Assembly: GCF_037975245.1 (NCBI RefSeq) | Contig: NC_092575.1 | Location: forward strand, 28,667,341 to 28,731,340 | Source: Apostichopus japonicus | Lineage: Eukaryota > Echinodermata > Holothuroidea > Aspidochirotida > Stichopodidae | Reading direction: 5' to 3' | DNA length: 64,000 bases | In this document: positions 36,201-44,909 of the stretch, piece by piece | How the letters are laid out: each line of letters begins with the position of its first letter | How positions within the stretch are numbered: the first letter of the stretch is position 1 | Made by a program: the position numbers and the translations under genes | Notes under the pieces: model-generated | The model's database searches: none | Seen by the model: only the letters and a program-made list of their open reading frames with translations | Told to the model about the DNA's origin: nothing

Positions 36201-36614
36201 CACGCACCCTAACACGCATACACGCACACCCCAACTTGGCTGCGTAGGTTCCGATGGATGCCAAAGCATCGGAACGAAAAAGCACGGAAGAACGAAAGTC
36301 TTAGCTCCAATACCCCTCTCCCAAGATTTCCGCTCTCTCTCTCCATATTTCTCACTATATTTAACTCTGTAAGTATCTCTCTTTATTCTATGTTAGACTT
36401 TCATCAGCGATAATCTCAGATGTTGGTCTTATATACTGATTACTGATGCAACATATTATGATGGCAATGGGCAGATATCAATATATTATGAAGACTCACC
36501 TTCAATCTGTAGGTTAGAACTTTCTCCATTGTCCTCAGAACAGTTCGATCTATTAAACTTGGTGAAAAGAGTCAAGAGAACACAGACGTATCTAAATATT
36601 AAACGACCTGCCAT
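25968..36614 (-). CDS. SRCR-SRCR-SMB-7TM (Mth/secretin-like) receptor, copy A, gene model
   Basis: Six exons on -: 36,500-36,614; 31,879-32,199; 30,953-31,025; 30,347-30,591; 27,452-29,721; 25,968-26,225. All joins have GT/AG and matching phases (1,1,2,1,0), giving 3,282 bp, 1,093 aa. Order: signal peptide (1-25), SRCR domain 1 (about 39-145), SRCR domain 2 (about 147-251), somatomedin-B (about 269-302, eight cysteines), a long cysteine-containing ectodomain (303-800), then seven helices (TM1 about 805-835 to TM7 about 1,035-1,057). The core has class B marks: VNSLQG in TM7 and TILLGLPWI in TM6. No HLT/HLS proteolysis site is visible before TM1, so it is nearer to Methuselah-like than cleaved adhesion receptors. 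SRCR and SMB modules suggest binding of a protein or microbial ligand. Neighbours: convergent with the HNMT-like gene. The gene model is inferred; no transcript evidence. Confidence 0.8.
26226..27451 (-). other. Intron 5 of the large receptor, copy A
   Basis: 1.2 kb intron between TM5 and TM6. ORFs at 26,306-26,608 and 26,476-27,012 (-) carry no domain; their copy B counterparts are shortened and shifted, as expected for intron sequence. Confidence 0.6.
27452..29721 (-). CDS. Exon 5 (SMB domain, ectodomain, TM1-TM5), copy A
   Basis: A 2,270-bp exon. Acceptor GTTTATTCCAG/ACATAACA at 29,721; donor GTGAAA/GTAAGT at 27,452. It opens with DITVAGKDVRTCGARH, then the SMB signature: cysteines spaced C-x3-C...CxC-x3-C-x4-5-CC-x6-C, with the typical DCCHDF. 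About 500 residues of unrecognised ectodomain with many paired cysteines and N-glycosylation sites (NIS, NITRNYS, NCT) follow, then TM1-TM5. The frame stays open upstream to an ATG at 29,809, but that stretch crosses the polypyrimidine tract and acceptor, so I treat it as intron. Confidence 0.9.
30347..30591 (-). CDS. Exon 4 (second half of SRCR domain 2), copy A
   Basis: Acceptor TTGTATTAG/CTACG, donor GAAG/GTAAGA. Encodes YVTGWMRIC, then DLRDGNSICRTLGYPWS, then YCSHTDEHFLQCERD and VALLDCGE: the CRxLGY, and C...C...DC pattern of scavenger receptor cysteine-rich domains. One codon shorter than copy B (CAEAWDL here, CAGTSWDL there). Confidence 0.85.
30953..31025 (-). CDS. Exon 3 (start of SRCR domain 2), copy A
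   Basis: A 73-bp exon: acceptor TTTCATTCTAG/GAGTA, donor CTGCAG/GTAATA. Encodes VNDVEVRLINGTLPGNGVV plus EIRC, the classic VRLxNG opening of an SRCR domain. The phase-2 join to exon 4 restores ...EIRCSYVTGW. Confidence 0.82.
31879..32199 (-). CDS. Exon 2 (complete SRCR domain 1), copy A
   Basis: Acceptor TTTATTCCTTGGCAG/AGGCTCG, donor GAAG/GTAGGC; phase 1 at both ends, the usual state of shuffled SRCR modules. Encodes EARLVNGGSDKDGLLQILV, WLHVC, AICNSLGYPYVC, DEVFCPPSTSS, and GLVCSEG. An ORF extends upstream into a hydrophobic MSTSSVYLRISLLL stretch, but the phase-matched join to exon 1 makes that intron sequence more likely. Confidence 0.82.
32289..33109. mobile_element. TIR DNA element in receptor intron 1, copy A
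   Basis: Left end CAGGGACGTAGCCAGGGGG and right end TTCCTGGCTACGTCGCTATG are inverted copies with a mismatch near the tip. G-runs and C-runs lie just inside both ends, as in the elements near 1.6 and 7.7 kb. The same insertion is in copy B (53,788-54,612), so it predates the duplication. No clear target duplication. Confidence 0.65.
33182..33336. repeat. Perfect long hairpin around a TA repeat, copy A
   Basis: Arms of about 49 bp: TTACTGTGTAGAGTGCTCTA... at 33,182-33,230 and its exact reverse complement ending TAGAGCACTCTACACAGTAA at 33,288-33,336, separated by TA-rich sequence. A further TA run precedes it (33,127-33,180). Copy B has the same arms (54,678-54,720 and 54,827-54,868) with a longer pure TA loop. 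Confidence 0.88.
33337..34558 (+). pseudogene. Degraded Penelope-like reverse transcriptase gene, copy A
   Basis: Pieces in several frames follow the order of a retroelement reverse transcriptase: FNLDYSGKNIPILSNKKY near the N-terminus, KNIQFKKVGDKFQSLL, then FLLFDQVDFDPSISEELL (palm motif A region) and GAFDGAKICELVGLF followed by GLYRDDGLAAFK, where YRDD is the catalytic Y-x-D-D box. Several stops and shifts lie between 33,567 and 34,118, and the end after motif C is missing. The motif style resembles invertebrate Penelope-like elements, which I state from memory; the class is an inference. A one-base loss after GLAAFK shifts the frame relative to copy B. Confidence 0.6.
34505..34800. repeat. 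Tandem repeat after the reverse transcriptase remnant, copy A
   Basis: Four imperfect copies of a unit of about 60 bp with TTTCTGCAAAATGTTTAATT and GACAACTTATC, TCTCGTCAATT. A flanking pair, AATGTTGGATTGC, is at 34,499 and 34,787. Confidence 0.7.
34899..35024. repeat. 55-bp-arm inverted repeat (hairpin), copy A
   Basis: Arms at 34,899-34,953 and 34,970-35,024 are reverse complements with one mismatch; each holds GAACGGTACCAAATGCATTG and ACATGTGTCCTAAACAC. The loop is 16 bases. Just 3' lies a run of TTCCCTATATATA units (35,030-35,150), nine in A and fewer in B. Confidence 0.9.
35455..36140. repeat. Tandem repeat, unit about 300 bp, copy A
   Basis: TTGTTGTT(A/G)CAAAGAACAT recurs at about 35,472, 35,663 and 35,963, each followed by ACCATAC(C/T)(C/A)A(G/A)TAT; units 2 and 3 also share CAATAGGGATCATCT. 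Followed by a CA/CG-rich microsatellite (36,150-36,235) and a 9-bp-stem hairpin GTTCCGATG...CATCGGAAC (36,247-36,275). Confidence 0.7.
36500..36614 (-). CDS. Exon 1 (signal peptide) of the large receptor, copy A
   Basis: ATG at 36,614, donor GAAG/GTGAGT at 36,500, phase 1. Encodes MAGRLIFRYVCVLLTLFTKF, a basic start and hydrophobic core, then a short acidic and serine-rich linker ending LQIE. The join to exon 2 gives ...NLQIE-EARLVNG, matching both phase and SRCR domain start. It is the only signal-peptide exon I found upstream; the 4.3-kb intron makes this the least certain join of the model. Confidence 0.65.
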
Positions 36615-38907
36615 TTGAAATCCAATACCTTCAGAAGAATCAAATCTAGCTCAAACAGCTGACAGTCGAAGTATCATCAAAGTATATCCAGAATATTCCT
36701 TTATATGCTCTTTTTCAACCCAATCCTGCAAATCATCTGAAAAACAAATATATCATTTGTAAGATTTCTCGTTCCAATAACATGGAAAGTGCATTAGCCA
36801 AGGCGGAACTAATACCAACGTCTTTAATAGTGCGACATGGTTACAAGATAATTACGAAACAATTCTTTATGCGTGAAAGCTTGTAATTCAGCAGAAATAA
36901 AGAAAAACAAAAAAAGTGTTATTATGCAAAGAGCCTTTCTTTATATTAAAATAAATATGAAATAAGGAAAACACGTTTTAAGATAATAATACAAATGGAA
37001 GAGGTAGGATAATCATCACAGCGTCGTTGCCTGTCACGTTAACATGTTATTAAGATAACACAAGATGAATAGTTAAATAATGCCTAGGCTAACATCACAT
37101 GTCATTAGGAAATTGAAAGTACAATCAACCAACGGAATAAACACATAGCAATGCTTTGCAAATTTAAAATACTGAACTTCCACTGTGTTTTCCCCGTCGA
37201 ACTGACCCAACTAGACACCGGAGGAGGAAGGGTCCTATAGCACTGTAAAGGGACGGTTTACGATAGTAAAGCTTAGCCTTCGAGAGTTTTCTGGGATTTT
37301 TAGGGGGTGTGGAAGGGAGGATTAACAAAATGAAACAAAGTATAGACCATAGCGCGAAATAGCGAAGACATTTTTGCTAATTTGTTTCGAATTAATGGCG
37401 AATTTTCGATCACTTCATGACCATGTCGTCACTCCTTGTTGAAGATGTAATGGACATACTTTTCTACCAATATTTCGTGACTTGGAAGATGTCAGCTGCT
37501 AAAATATTAAAATTCACTTCCAAGTGAACTTGAATAAATGAAATTTGAATTCAATCTAATCTGTAAGATGTTTTGCCCTGCATACTTTCATGCCCATTCC
37601 TAATAGAACACGTATAGCGTTTCCATTAGATTATTACATTTAGAAGTATGAATTAATGGATCATTTTGAAGAATAAAGGTAACAATGTAAGATGTTTTCT
37701 TTCTTTCTGAATGAGTACGTCTCGTGACTGTAAAGGTCTCAAAACCTTTTACAGATTGGTTAAGGCCATTCTGTGGTTGATTTATTTGACGTTTGTTTTG
37801 TTTGGTTCTTTGTCTTTTGGTATATTTTTGTGTTTTCCTCTTTTTTAAGAACAGCGAAAGTTAGGTATGGTTAGCTGTCTGTAATGTGCTGGTTCCTTCA
37901 ATTTGTAAGCCTCTGTTCAAAGGCGATTGAGTTAGGTAACTATAACCTCAGTATGTTGACGATGCACACATAAAATGGAAGCGTAGACATTGAATGCCTA
38001 AAAATGAACTTCGCCATTGTAGCTGGTGAGTGTTAATACTAGGCATGGTTCTGCAACACATGTGTTCATTTCTCCACTATAGTAGTGTTACCAGATGGAG
38101 CGATTATATGGCCTTGTTTTGAACACGCGCTTCTCATTTATAAAATGATCCAATTTTCAGGTGAAAGCGTTGTCTGAATGAGTTCCTCCTCCCCGTACTC
38201 ACATCCCTTGCACTGACTATGTCGATATTTCCCTGTTGTGGACATAAAAATGGGGTACAAATCATATCTGTGTTAAGGTATATAGTGTGATATTCTTACA
38301 TCTTACATCTTTAGAAAGATAACAATTACCACCGATCGTGAAACATTGATACCATTTTATTGAGATCTTCATTAGGATCTTGCAATGATATATTGCAAAC
38401 CAGTAGTACTCGGTATATCCAATATACACTTCTGAAATGCAATAAATTTGTCCTGGTACATAGGTAATGAGGTTTTCCGTTTATATACAAATATATTTCG
38501 CATAATGTATGCAACTACTGTGGCTGTATTTAAATTTTTTATAGCCCTGCCTCATATTTTTTACATTATTCACTAGCCAATAACTTTCTTTACCTAATTA
38601 GGCATAACCTTCTTATCCTTAAAAGAATTTGTTCAATTAATGCAAATGTAATGAAAAACATTGTTTCTTTCATCATCTAATGAGAGGAAACTGCCATGAA
38701 ATAACAAAATTACTCTGTACACTGCTTTATACTTCTGAATCGTTAAGTGCCGAAAGAGCTACCAAGTTCACTGATATGTAATAATCACTGCATATTATTC
38801 ATGAACAGTGATATTCAATTATCGTGACGTTAAAATATCTTATTTCTCCATAATTTTGTAGATGCTACAGTTCGATGTTGCGGACATCATTTGTTATCCT
38901 TCAATAC
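36615..38907. other. Upstream region of the large receptor, copy A
   Basis: 2.3 kb, matched in copy B (58,117-60,403). It probably contains the receptor promoter. No ORF with a domain, no TIR or LTR. An ORF of 62 codons at 38,326-38,514 (-) has no parallel reading frame in copy B. Confidence 0.5.
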
Positions 38908-39255
38908 CCGATACTCATAGCTAGTGCAGTAACTGTTGTTCATGTTCCGCAACCGTGCATCAGTAACTACTGCGCTGTGTTCGCAACACGGTAACATGTG
39001 TTACAGTTGGCACAGTAATTACTGGAAAGCTGTTACACGTTGAACTACGAGTCCGACAGGTGAAAATTTGCGTTAATTAAAACAAAATTAAAAAAATTAA
39101 ACTTAAATTTTTCAATTTGCAGTAAGAAAAAACTTGCAGTAATTACTGTGCCACCTGTAACACATGTTACCGTGTTACGAACACAGCGCAGTAGTTACAG
39201 ATGCAGGGTTGTGGAACATGAACATTAGCTACTGTACCATAGGTATGAGTATGGG
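38908..39255. mobile_element. Foldback element, second copy (inverted)
   Basis: Reverse complement of the element at 19,303-19,638, with the same 115-120-bp arms. Its outer end coincides with the left breakpoint of the inversion. The adjoining 39,256-39,572 is the inverted counterpart of HNMT-like intron 1 (18,987-19,302). Confidence 0.8.
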
Positions 39256-39572
39256 CTGAACTACCAGAGTTAGCTTAGTCCTTGCGTTGCCGTCTTGAAT
39301 TGAAAGCTTACAGACTTAAACAAAGGTAATCATAAATCAACACCACATGTATATACTTCAATTTTGTACGAATTAATACTTGTATGCTCGAACGGACGCC
39401 ATACTGACTGAAGACTCTACTTTTAGTTTTATTTCAATCCTCTACAAAACAGGCATGCACTGTGTGGTTTATCGTCCGGTGTGTATTACTAGCCTGGTGA
39501 AGGCAAGATTTAAAATAAAGTACATGAGGCTCGTACGAGTACGGATATAGCATTCGCAAAGTATTTGAAAAC

Positions 39573-41846
39573 CCGAGGCTCCTATCATTTTACATATAAA
39601 CCTAAGATGACTCAAATATATGAAAGGTACACATATAAAGACTGATCAGTTAGCACAAATTTGACGGTCCTCTAGCGGCCTACTACTGGCCACATCGACG
39701 GTCCATCAGCGGCAGCCACCCGCGGTCCACCGATGAAATGTCCGGTGGCTCCACGGCGGCCCATCGGTGGCCATCGTCAACATCCTTGAGTTCATCGAAA
39801 TTAATTTTATTCTTATTATTCTTTTTGTTATGTCGAAAAATATAGTTCTCCACCTTTAATGCAAACGTGAACTTATGAATAAATTCATTACAACTTAAGG
39901 TCTTGTTTTGACGCTTGGTACTGAAAATATAGAACTTAAGATGAAGAATGAGAAAATTATAAGGGTGACGTTTCTTTAATAAAAACCCAAAGAAGAAATC
40001 CTCATTTGTGAAGTGAATATTTATACCAATATCCTTACTGACCACTTCACATATAAGAGAAGAAGTTATGTGACATTCCCAGAAAAGGTGATGAATGGTT
40101 TCAATTTTACAGAATGAACATAACGTGTTGACAGATATACCCATGAGGTTAAGGAGTCTGTTGGTTGGAAGAATTCTATGTAAGAACGGAATTGAAAGTA
40201 GGAGAGTCTCGTCTCAGAAATAGAGTGCCAGGGCATACTGAAAATGTTACTCCAATCGTGACAACTGATACCCCTAAACTCTGCTTTCCATTTGGCCATA
40301 GCAGTTGGCTCCACGGCGATTTTAGCCATGTAGAAATTACGATATAGATACTGAGAAACAGAACCTGTATAAAACAATATGTGATCAAAAAAATCAATAT
40401 TTAAATTAGTAATGTCATTTATGCTACACCCAGTCTGTTTCCACTGAAGAGGGATACTGCGAATCAGTCCCCATTAAACAGTAAAGGGAAAGTGTGCCAG
40501 CTGGAACTTTTCTTTGAAAGTGTGATATCTTAGGGCCTTATTGTTAATGTCAAACAAATCCGAAACAAACTTCACACCCTTTTTGTACATGAAATCATAG
40601 TAGAAAATATTGTTATTGATGCGAATATGATGATTGTTCCAAATTATTTGATTACCGAAGTTATCAGAGGGAGAATTAAAAGAAGCCTCCAGCCAGGCTC
40701 TAACTGTTTGGCCTACAAACATATTAGACAAGCGTGGGAGATCTTCCACCTTACAATTACACTGAAAAAGCAGCTTACCACCTAACTTGGACAAACTGTC
40801 AGTAAAAATAGCTTCCAGACTCCTTCAGTGTTATCGCAATAACGCTTCATCCAGGTACATTTTAAACTATTAATGAAACTTGGTATATGCACAACATTAA
40901 AACCTCCTTTATCAAAACCATTAATGACACTGTTTCGCTTGACTTTATCCGGGTTTCCTGACCAAATGAAATCGAAAATGGTATTTTCTACATCCTTAAT
41001 AAAGTTACACGATGGGTTAGGAAGAACCAAAAACAAATACACAAGCTGTGATAGTGCATAACTTTTAACCAGAACGTTGCGGCGTACCGGGGTAAGATCT
41101 CTTGTAGACCAAAGTCGCAAATAGCTTTTAAGCCTCGAAAGTTTGGATATATAGTTTAATCTAAAGAGATCGTTCCCATTGTGCGTAAACCAAATACCTA
41201 ACAGGACCAGCGGAAATCTTTAGATTATAGTTCTTTACAAAAGCAGGGTGGAGATGGACGTAAGACCCGAGAGGAAACAAAATGGAGTTATCCATATTAA
41301 TAGTCAAACCCGACGAAATTTTATAAATGTTAAGAATACGGAGAGCTTCATTTAAGGATGACTGGCTACCGTCCAGAAAGAATGTGGTGTCATCCGCATA
41401 CTGAAGAAGCTTAGTTTCGATACCACCAATTTCAATACCATGTAATCTGCTACACTTTGTATAGAAAGCCAAAACCTCAGTACATATAATAAATAAATAC
41501 GGGCCGGGCAGCCTTGACGCACGCCTCGCTGCACCGGGAAAAAAAAACGGTTGAAAAGCCATTATTGCAAACACAAGCTGTGCAATTGCTGTAAAACGTA
41601 CGATCCCAATTTATGAAACTTTGACCAAAGTTAAAATACCTTAAAGATCTTATAAGAAAACTCCACTCTAGTTTGTCGAAAGGCTTCTCGAAATCGAGGA
41701 ACAACGTAAAACCTGACATTTTGTGGAAATTACAGTGATCAATAAGATCAAGAACGTACCGGATATTTTCCCCAATAAACCGGCCGCGTAAAAAACTGTT
41801 TGGTTTGGACCAATGATAGTTTCAATGACGCATCTATCGCTGCTAG
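39573..41846 (-). pseudogene. 5'-truncated Tx1/L1-like LINE reverse transcriptase remnant
   Basis: Read on -, the pieces follow non-LTR reverse transcriptase order: SDRCVIETIIGPNQT; MSGFTLFLDFEKPFDKLEWS (motif A); GVRQGCP; LLQYADDTTFFLDGS (catalytic YADD); LWSTRDLTPVRRNVLVKSYA; SQLVYLFLVLPNPS; IFDFIWSGNPDKVKR; and a C-terminal CSFCKIETIHHLFWECH zinc-binding-like motif. At least four frameshifts break it into ORFs. The endonuclease and ORF1 are missing. The 3' part has GGTGG(C/A)C-type repeats (39,690-39,775) and no poly(A). It occupies exactly the junction between the two cassettes. Confidence 0.88.
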
Positions 41847-41973
41847 ACTGAAACATCAATTATTTGTATCGTGCTAGCTTATGTGTATCTTAGCGTGACC
41901 ATAAACCTATTACTTATCACCTTTTTTATGGCTGTATATGGTTACCGACATACAATTGAAGTGTTTTCGTAAG

Positions 41974-43092
41974 CTACTGAATAATTAATTGTGATCTAGA
42001 CTTACAGAACAGTACTCGAAATCCCATCTGAAGCTTTTTGTATTTGCAAGAGTATATGAAAGGATTAATGCACATATTCGCAGAGTACAACAACACGGTG
42101 GCAACATGTAAAATATTAGGCAACTTCTGAGGTGCCCCAACATTGACAAGAAAAAAGTAAACTTGATTAGGTGTAATGCAAACAGTATAGAACAGGCACA
42201 CCGTTAGCATTGTTACCATAATATTTCTTCTTGCGCGTTGCTTAAGGCTTCTCCGCCGCATAAGTTGTTCTGTGGTATCATTCCTCTCCGAGGCCTGTCT
42301 ATGACGCATCGTTTCAGCCGTTGTGTTACCGGTTAAAAACGTTGGCATTGCTGGCCCTATGACGTCTACCTGTCTCCTTTTGTGTTGTAGTTTCCTTAAT
42401 ATCGAGATGTAAACGAATACCATTAGGCTACAAGGTATGATAACCGTAAAAAGAAATACAAACCAGGCGAAGAAATACGTCGAGAATTCACTTCTTTCTC
42501 CATGTTTACAGATTCCGTCCGAAACGGAATACAAAGATGCCCATGGTATTTTGACTAACAACCCAATGACCCAAACGCTCAGAGATAAAGTCACCGCTCG
42601 TCTCAAATTAATTCTTTCGCGGTAGGTGTAGGGATAGACCACGGCTAAGAACCTCTCAAGCGTCAAAACTACTAAGTTAGCTGTCGATACCTTCAGACTT
42701 GCCCAAGGGAGGAACCGGCTTTGCCAAATAACACATATAAACGACGCTAATCGATTATGGCTGTACCCTATGCCTGACATATAAATGGGAGGCAATAAAA
42801 ACGACGACGATAGTAAAATGAAACTCACAAGATCGGCGAGAGATTGGTTGGCTATATTTCTGAGTGCTGGAACAGAGACAACAACGGTCAAGACTAGCTC
42901 ATTCCCAGCGATGCCGAAGACTGAAATAAGGACATAACTGACAATGGCGACGATTTTCAAATGTTTATCCTCGAGGGTAAACAGGTCCATCTCTTGTTGA
43001 GTTTCGTTGACGGCCATGACACAGCTCGTTGAAGAGAAGAGTATACACAAAGAAATACAATTTTCAAAACATATGAAATCAAAGCCCCTCAT
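41974..43092 (-). CDS. Class A (rhodopsin-like) GPCR, copy A, 372 aa
   Basis: Single-exon seven-helix receptor. TM1 has GIAGNELVLTVVV (GN), TM2 NQSLADLV, the end of TM3 LERFLAVVYPY in place of DRY, a basic third loop with MRRRSLKQRARRN, TM6 CLFYTVCITPNQVYFF and TM7 NMCINPFIYSCKYKK (NPxxY). The conserved TM3-loop cysteines are present (SFICVIWQSR and DGICKHG). Compared with copy B it lacks 15 bp, removing five residues (NLFIA-type) at the start of TM2. Either the first ATG or the one 25 codons in (MAVNETQQEM, with an N-glycosylation site) may be the true start. Ligand unknown; an amine or neuropeptide receptor is possible. It lies in the inverted block. Confidence 0.85.
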   Translation of the reverse strand: MRGFDFICFENCISLCILFSSTSCVMAVNETQQEMDLFTLEDKHLKIVAIVSYVLISVFGIAGNELVLTVVVSVPALRNIANQSLADLVSFILLSSSFLLPPIYMSGIGYSHNRLASFICVIWQSRFLPWASLKVSTANLVVLTLERFLAVVYPYTYRERINLRRAVTLSLSVWVIGLLVKIPWASLYSVSDGICKHGERSEFSTYFFAWFVFLFTVIIPCSLMVFVYISILRKLQHKRRQVDVIGPAMPTFLTGNTTAETMRHRQASERNDTTEQLMRRRSLKQRARRNIMVTMLTVCLFYTVCITPNQVYFFLVNVGAPQKLPNILHVATVLLYSANMCINPFIYSCKYKKLQMGFRVLFCKSRSQLIIQ

Positions 43093-43465
43093 ATGAATGT
43101 TTCACTCTTTTCTAGGATCTTCGACTATTGCTTTCGGTTTTCGAATAACTAAGCCGCAGGAGCCTCTTTGATGACATTAATCAGTCAAATAATACATTGG
43201 AGCATGATCACGCAATACCAAAATTGCCAAATATCAACAAATACGATCGAACCTAATAATTAACATTAAACTCAAAACTATAATCGCAACATTCTTCGTG
43301 GTCAAACAAGGATTTAATGTTCAGAAATCCTGCTTACTGTTAATATATTGAATGTATATTTATGCTGTACAATCTGTAAGTACAACAATATGCTGTCTTC
43401 TCAGCTCTTTCCAAATAAACTGTGATTTTGCTGCACACGGGTTAGTATAATGCTTTATGCTTTGT
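43093..43465. other. 5' flank of GPCR copy A
   Basis: Inverted counterpart of 60,404-60,750. No ORF. It should contain the promoter of the - strand GPCR and ends at the inversion breakpoint, so distal control sequence was exchanged. Confidence 0.5.
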
Positions 43466-43661
43466 TGTAGAAAACAATTTCCAAGCAAACACGTTCATGA
43501 AATTACAGCAGTGTAACCAGGGCGTCGCAAGCTAAGAACGTTTTTCTTCATTCATTCTAATTAGTACAGGTTGACTAAAATTATGAAATAGATTCTTCAC
43601 TTTTATTTCAAAAGTTGCAAAATATAGCAAATTTTTTACTTGTTTTAATGACGATGGACAG

Positions 43662-44909
43662 GACACATGGATCTACAGATCATATCAACCTTGCTAACAA
43701 CATTCCCCAAGATACAGAGCAGTGTCGTATAACCAGTACCAGAGCACATCGTTATATACAAGGACAACGTAAAGATGGCAAAATATTCATCGATAAGATT
43801 AGACTGGCATCAAATGACTTGGCAGGAATATTATGGAACAGCAGCTCTTAAAAATAAGAAATTTCATTTTATTACCGCCATTCATGTGATGTATTATTTT
43901 TGAAGATCTGGAAGCCACTGTGCATCAACTCCTTGATTCCTTGGTAGATGGCGGAATTTTGTTCATGACTGTTAGGGCAGGTAGGTTTTTCATCTTCGTT
44001 CATACAGGTACTTTGATTCTGCCCTTATTTGCAGACATTCGTTCCTCGTTTTCTAAATGGACAATTTAACACTACAGGAGTCTTATAAATACAGTGCCAA
44101 TTGGAGGTGAATGTTTTAGTTATACTATTTCCAATAATCCAAATCCGCAGAGGGTTCAGTTAGAGCGTCCGGGCAGTGTTCGAGCAATATTCAGACCACA
44201 AGATTGATAACTCTTTATATTTGTTTTGATTTGTTACTTGGGTTAGGTATGTGCAACAAAATCCACAGTTATGTCGAGATGTGTATGGATATGTTATGAG
44301 TATTAACGCATCACTGTTAACACATACCTAACTTTACAAAAGAGTAACATGGAAGTTGTCAAGTTTAAACAAGTGGAAACAACACAACGCAGTCATTTGA
44401 AAGAGCAGAGAAATTTCTCCGTCGCTCTCGTCATAACAAACATGCGTCCTAATGCGGGTATACGAAATGTCTGTTCTTTTGTAATACAAACTGATATAGC
44501 GCTCGAACCCTGCTGTGTTTATGAATCGAAGTACAAGTAGTTATTCTTTTTCGCCATAGAACACCCACAGGATTTCGAATTTGTTGATCGGCTTGCTGTA
44601 CTGGGTACAAATATCTTTAGCGAGTACAACGCCGCTACAATCACAAAGATGTTGCAAAGACTTCATATTAAGTATGATTCGATTCGAGTGAGAAGCAGCG
44701 TTGATATTACAGCTTGCTTCGACAAGAATGATCAAGAGGGCCAGCTTCTCCTGGACTTCATTATGAAAACAATTGGTTTCCAAGACGCCTTCCCTGCGGA
44801 AATAGTCAAAGATGTCCTTCAATGCTTTCGATCTTCGCAGTTTTCTGAAAAGGTCGAGGAAAAGGTCTTGTTTCGAAATGACTGGGAAGCCATTATTGTC
44901 AGTAAATAA
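43662..44909 (+). pseudogene. Histamine N-methyltransferase-like gene, copy B (broken, exon 1 absent)
   Basis: Only exons 2 (43,662-43,980) and 3 (44,560-44,909) exist. Exon 1 with the SAM-binding GxGSG motif lies outside the duplicated block, so this copy never had it at this place. Exon 2 has a stop at 43,730-43,732 (TAA where copy A has GAA, in the MEPVPEH motif) and one extra T at about 43,895-43,901 giving YYF-stop; the reading frame around YKDNVKMAKYSSIR, shifted in copy A, is intact here. Exon 3 is open to its natural stop: EHPQDFEFVDRL, SSVDITACFDKN, LLLDFIMKTIGF, ending KVLFRNDWEAIIVSK (HNMT ends GKVLFNNTLSFIVIEA). Acceptors and donor are normal. Confidence 0.85.

Larger units (their letters stand above)
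38908..43465. other. Inverted segment relative to copy B
   Basis: In copy B, the bases after CCTTCAATAC are TTAACAAAGCAGAAAG and lead into the class A GPCR on +. In copy A the same CCTTCAATAC (to 38,907) is followed by CCGATACTCATAG, the tip of the foldback element. The sequence that should follow (reverse complement ...AACAAAGCATAAAG) ends at about 43,465, next to GTTGTAGAAAAC, the start of copy B. Flipping this block restores an uninterrupted head-to-tail order. Confidence 0.88.

Noticed and set aside
39573-41846. Unequal crossing-over between two flanking LINEs as the cause of the duplication
   Set aside because: No LINE remnant is visible at the outer borders near 18,987 or 62,010.
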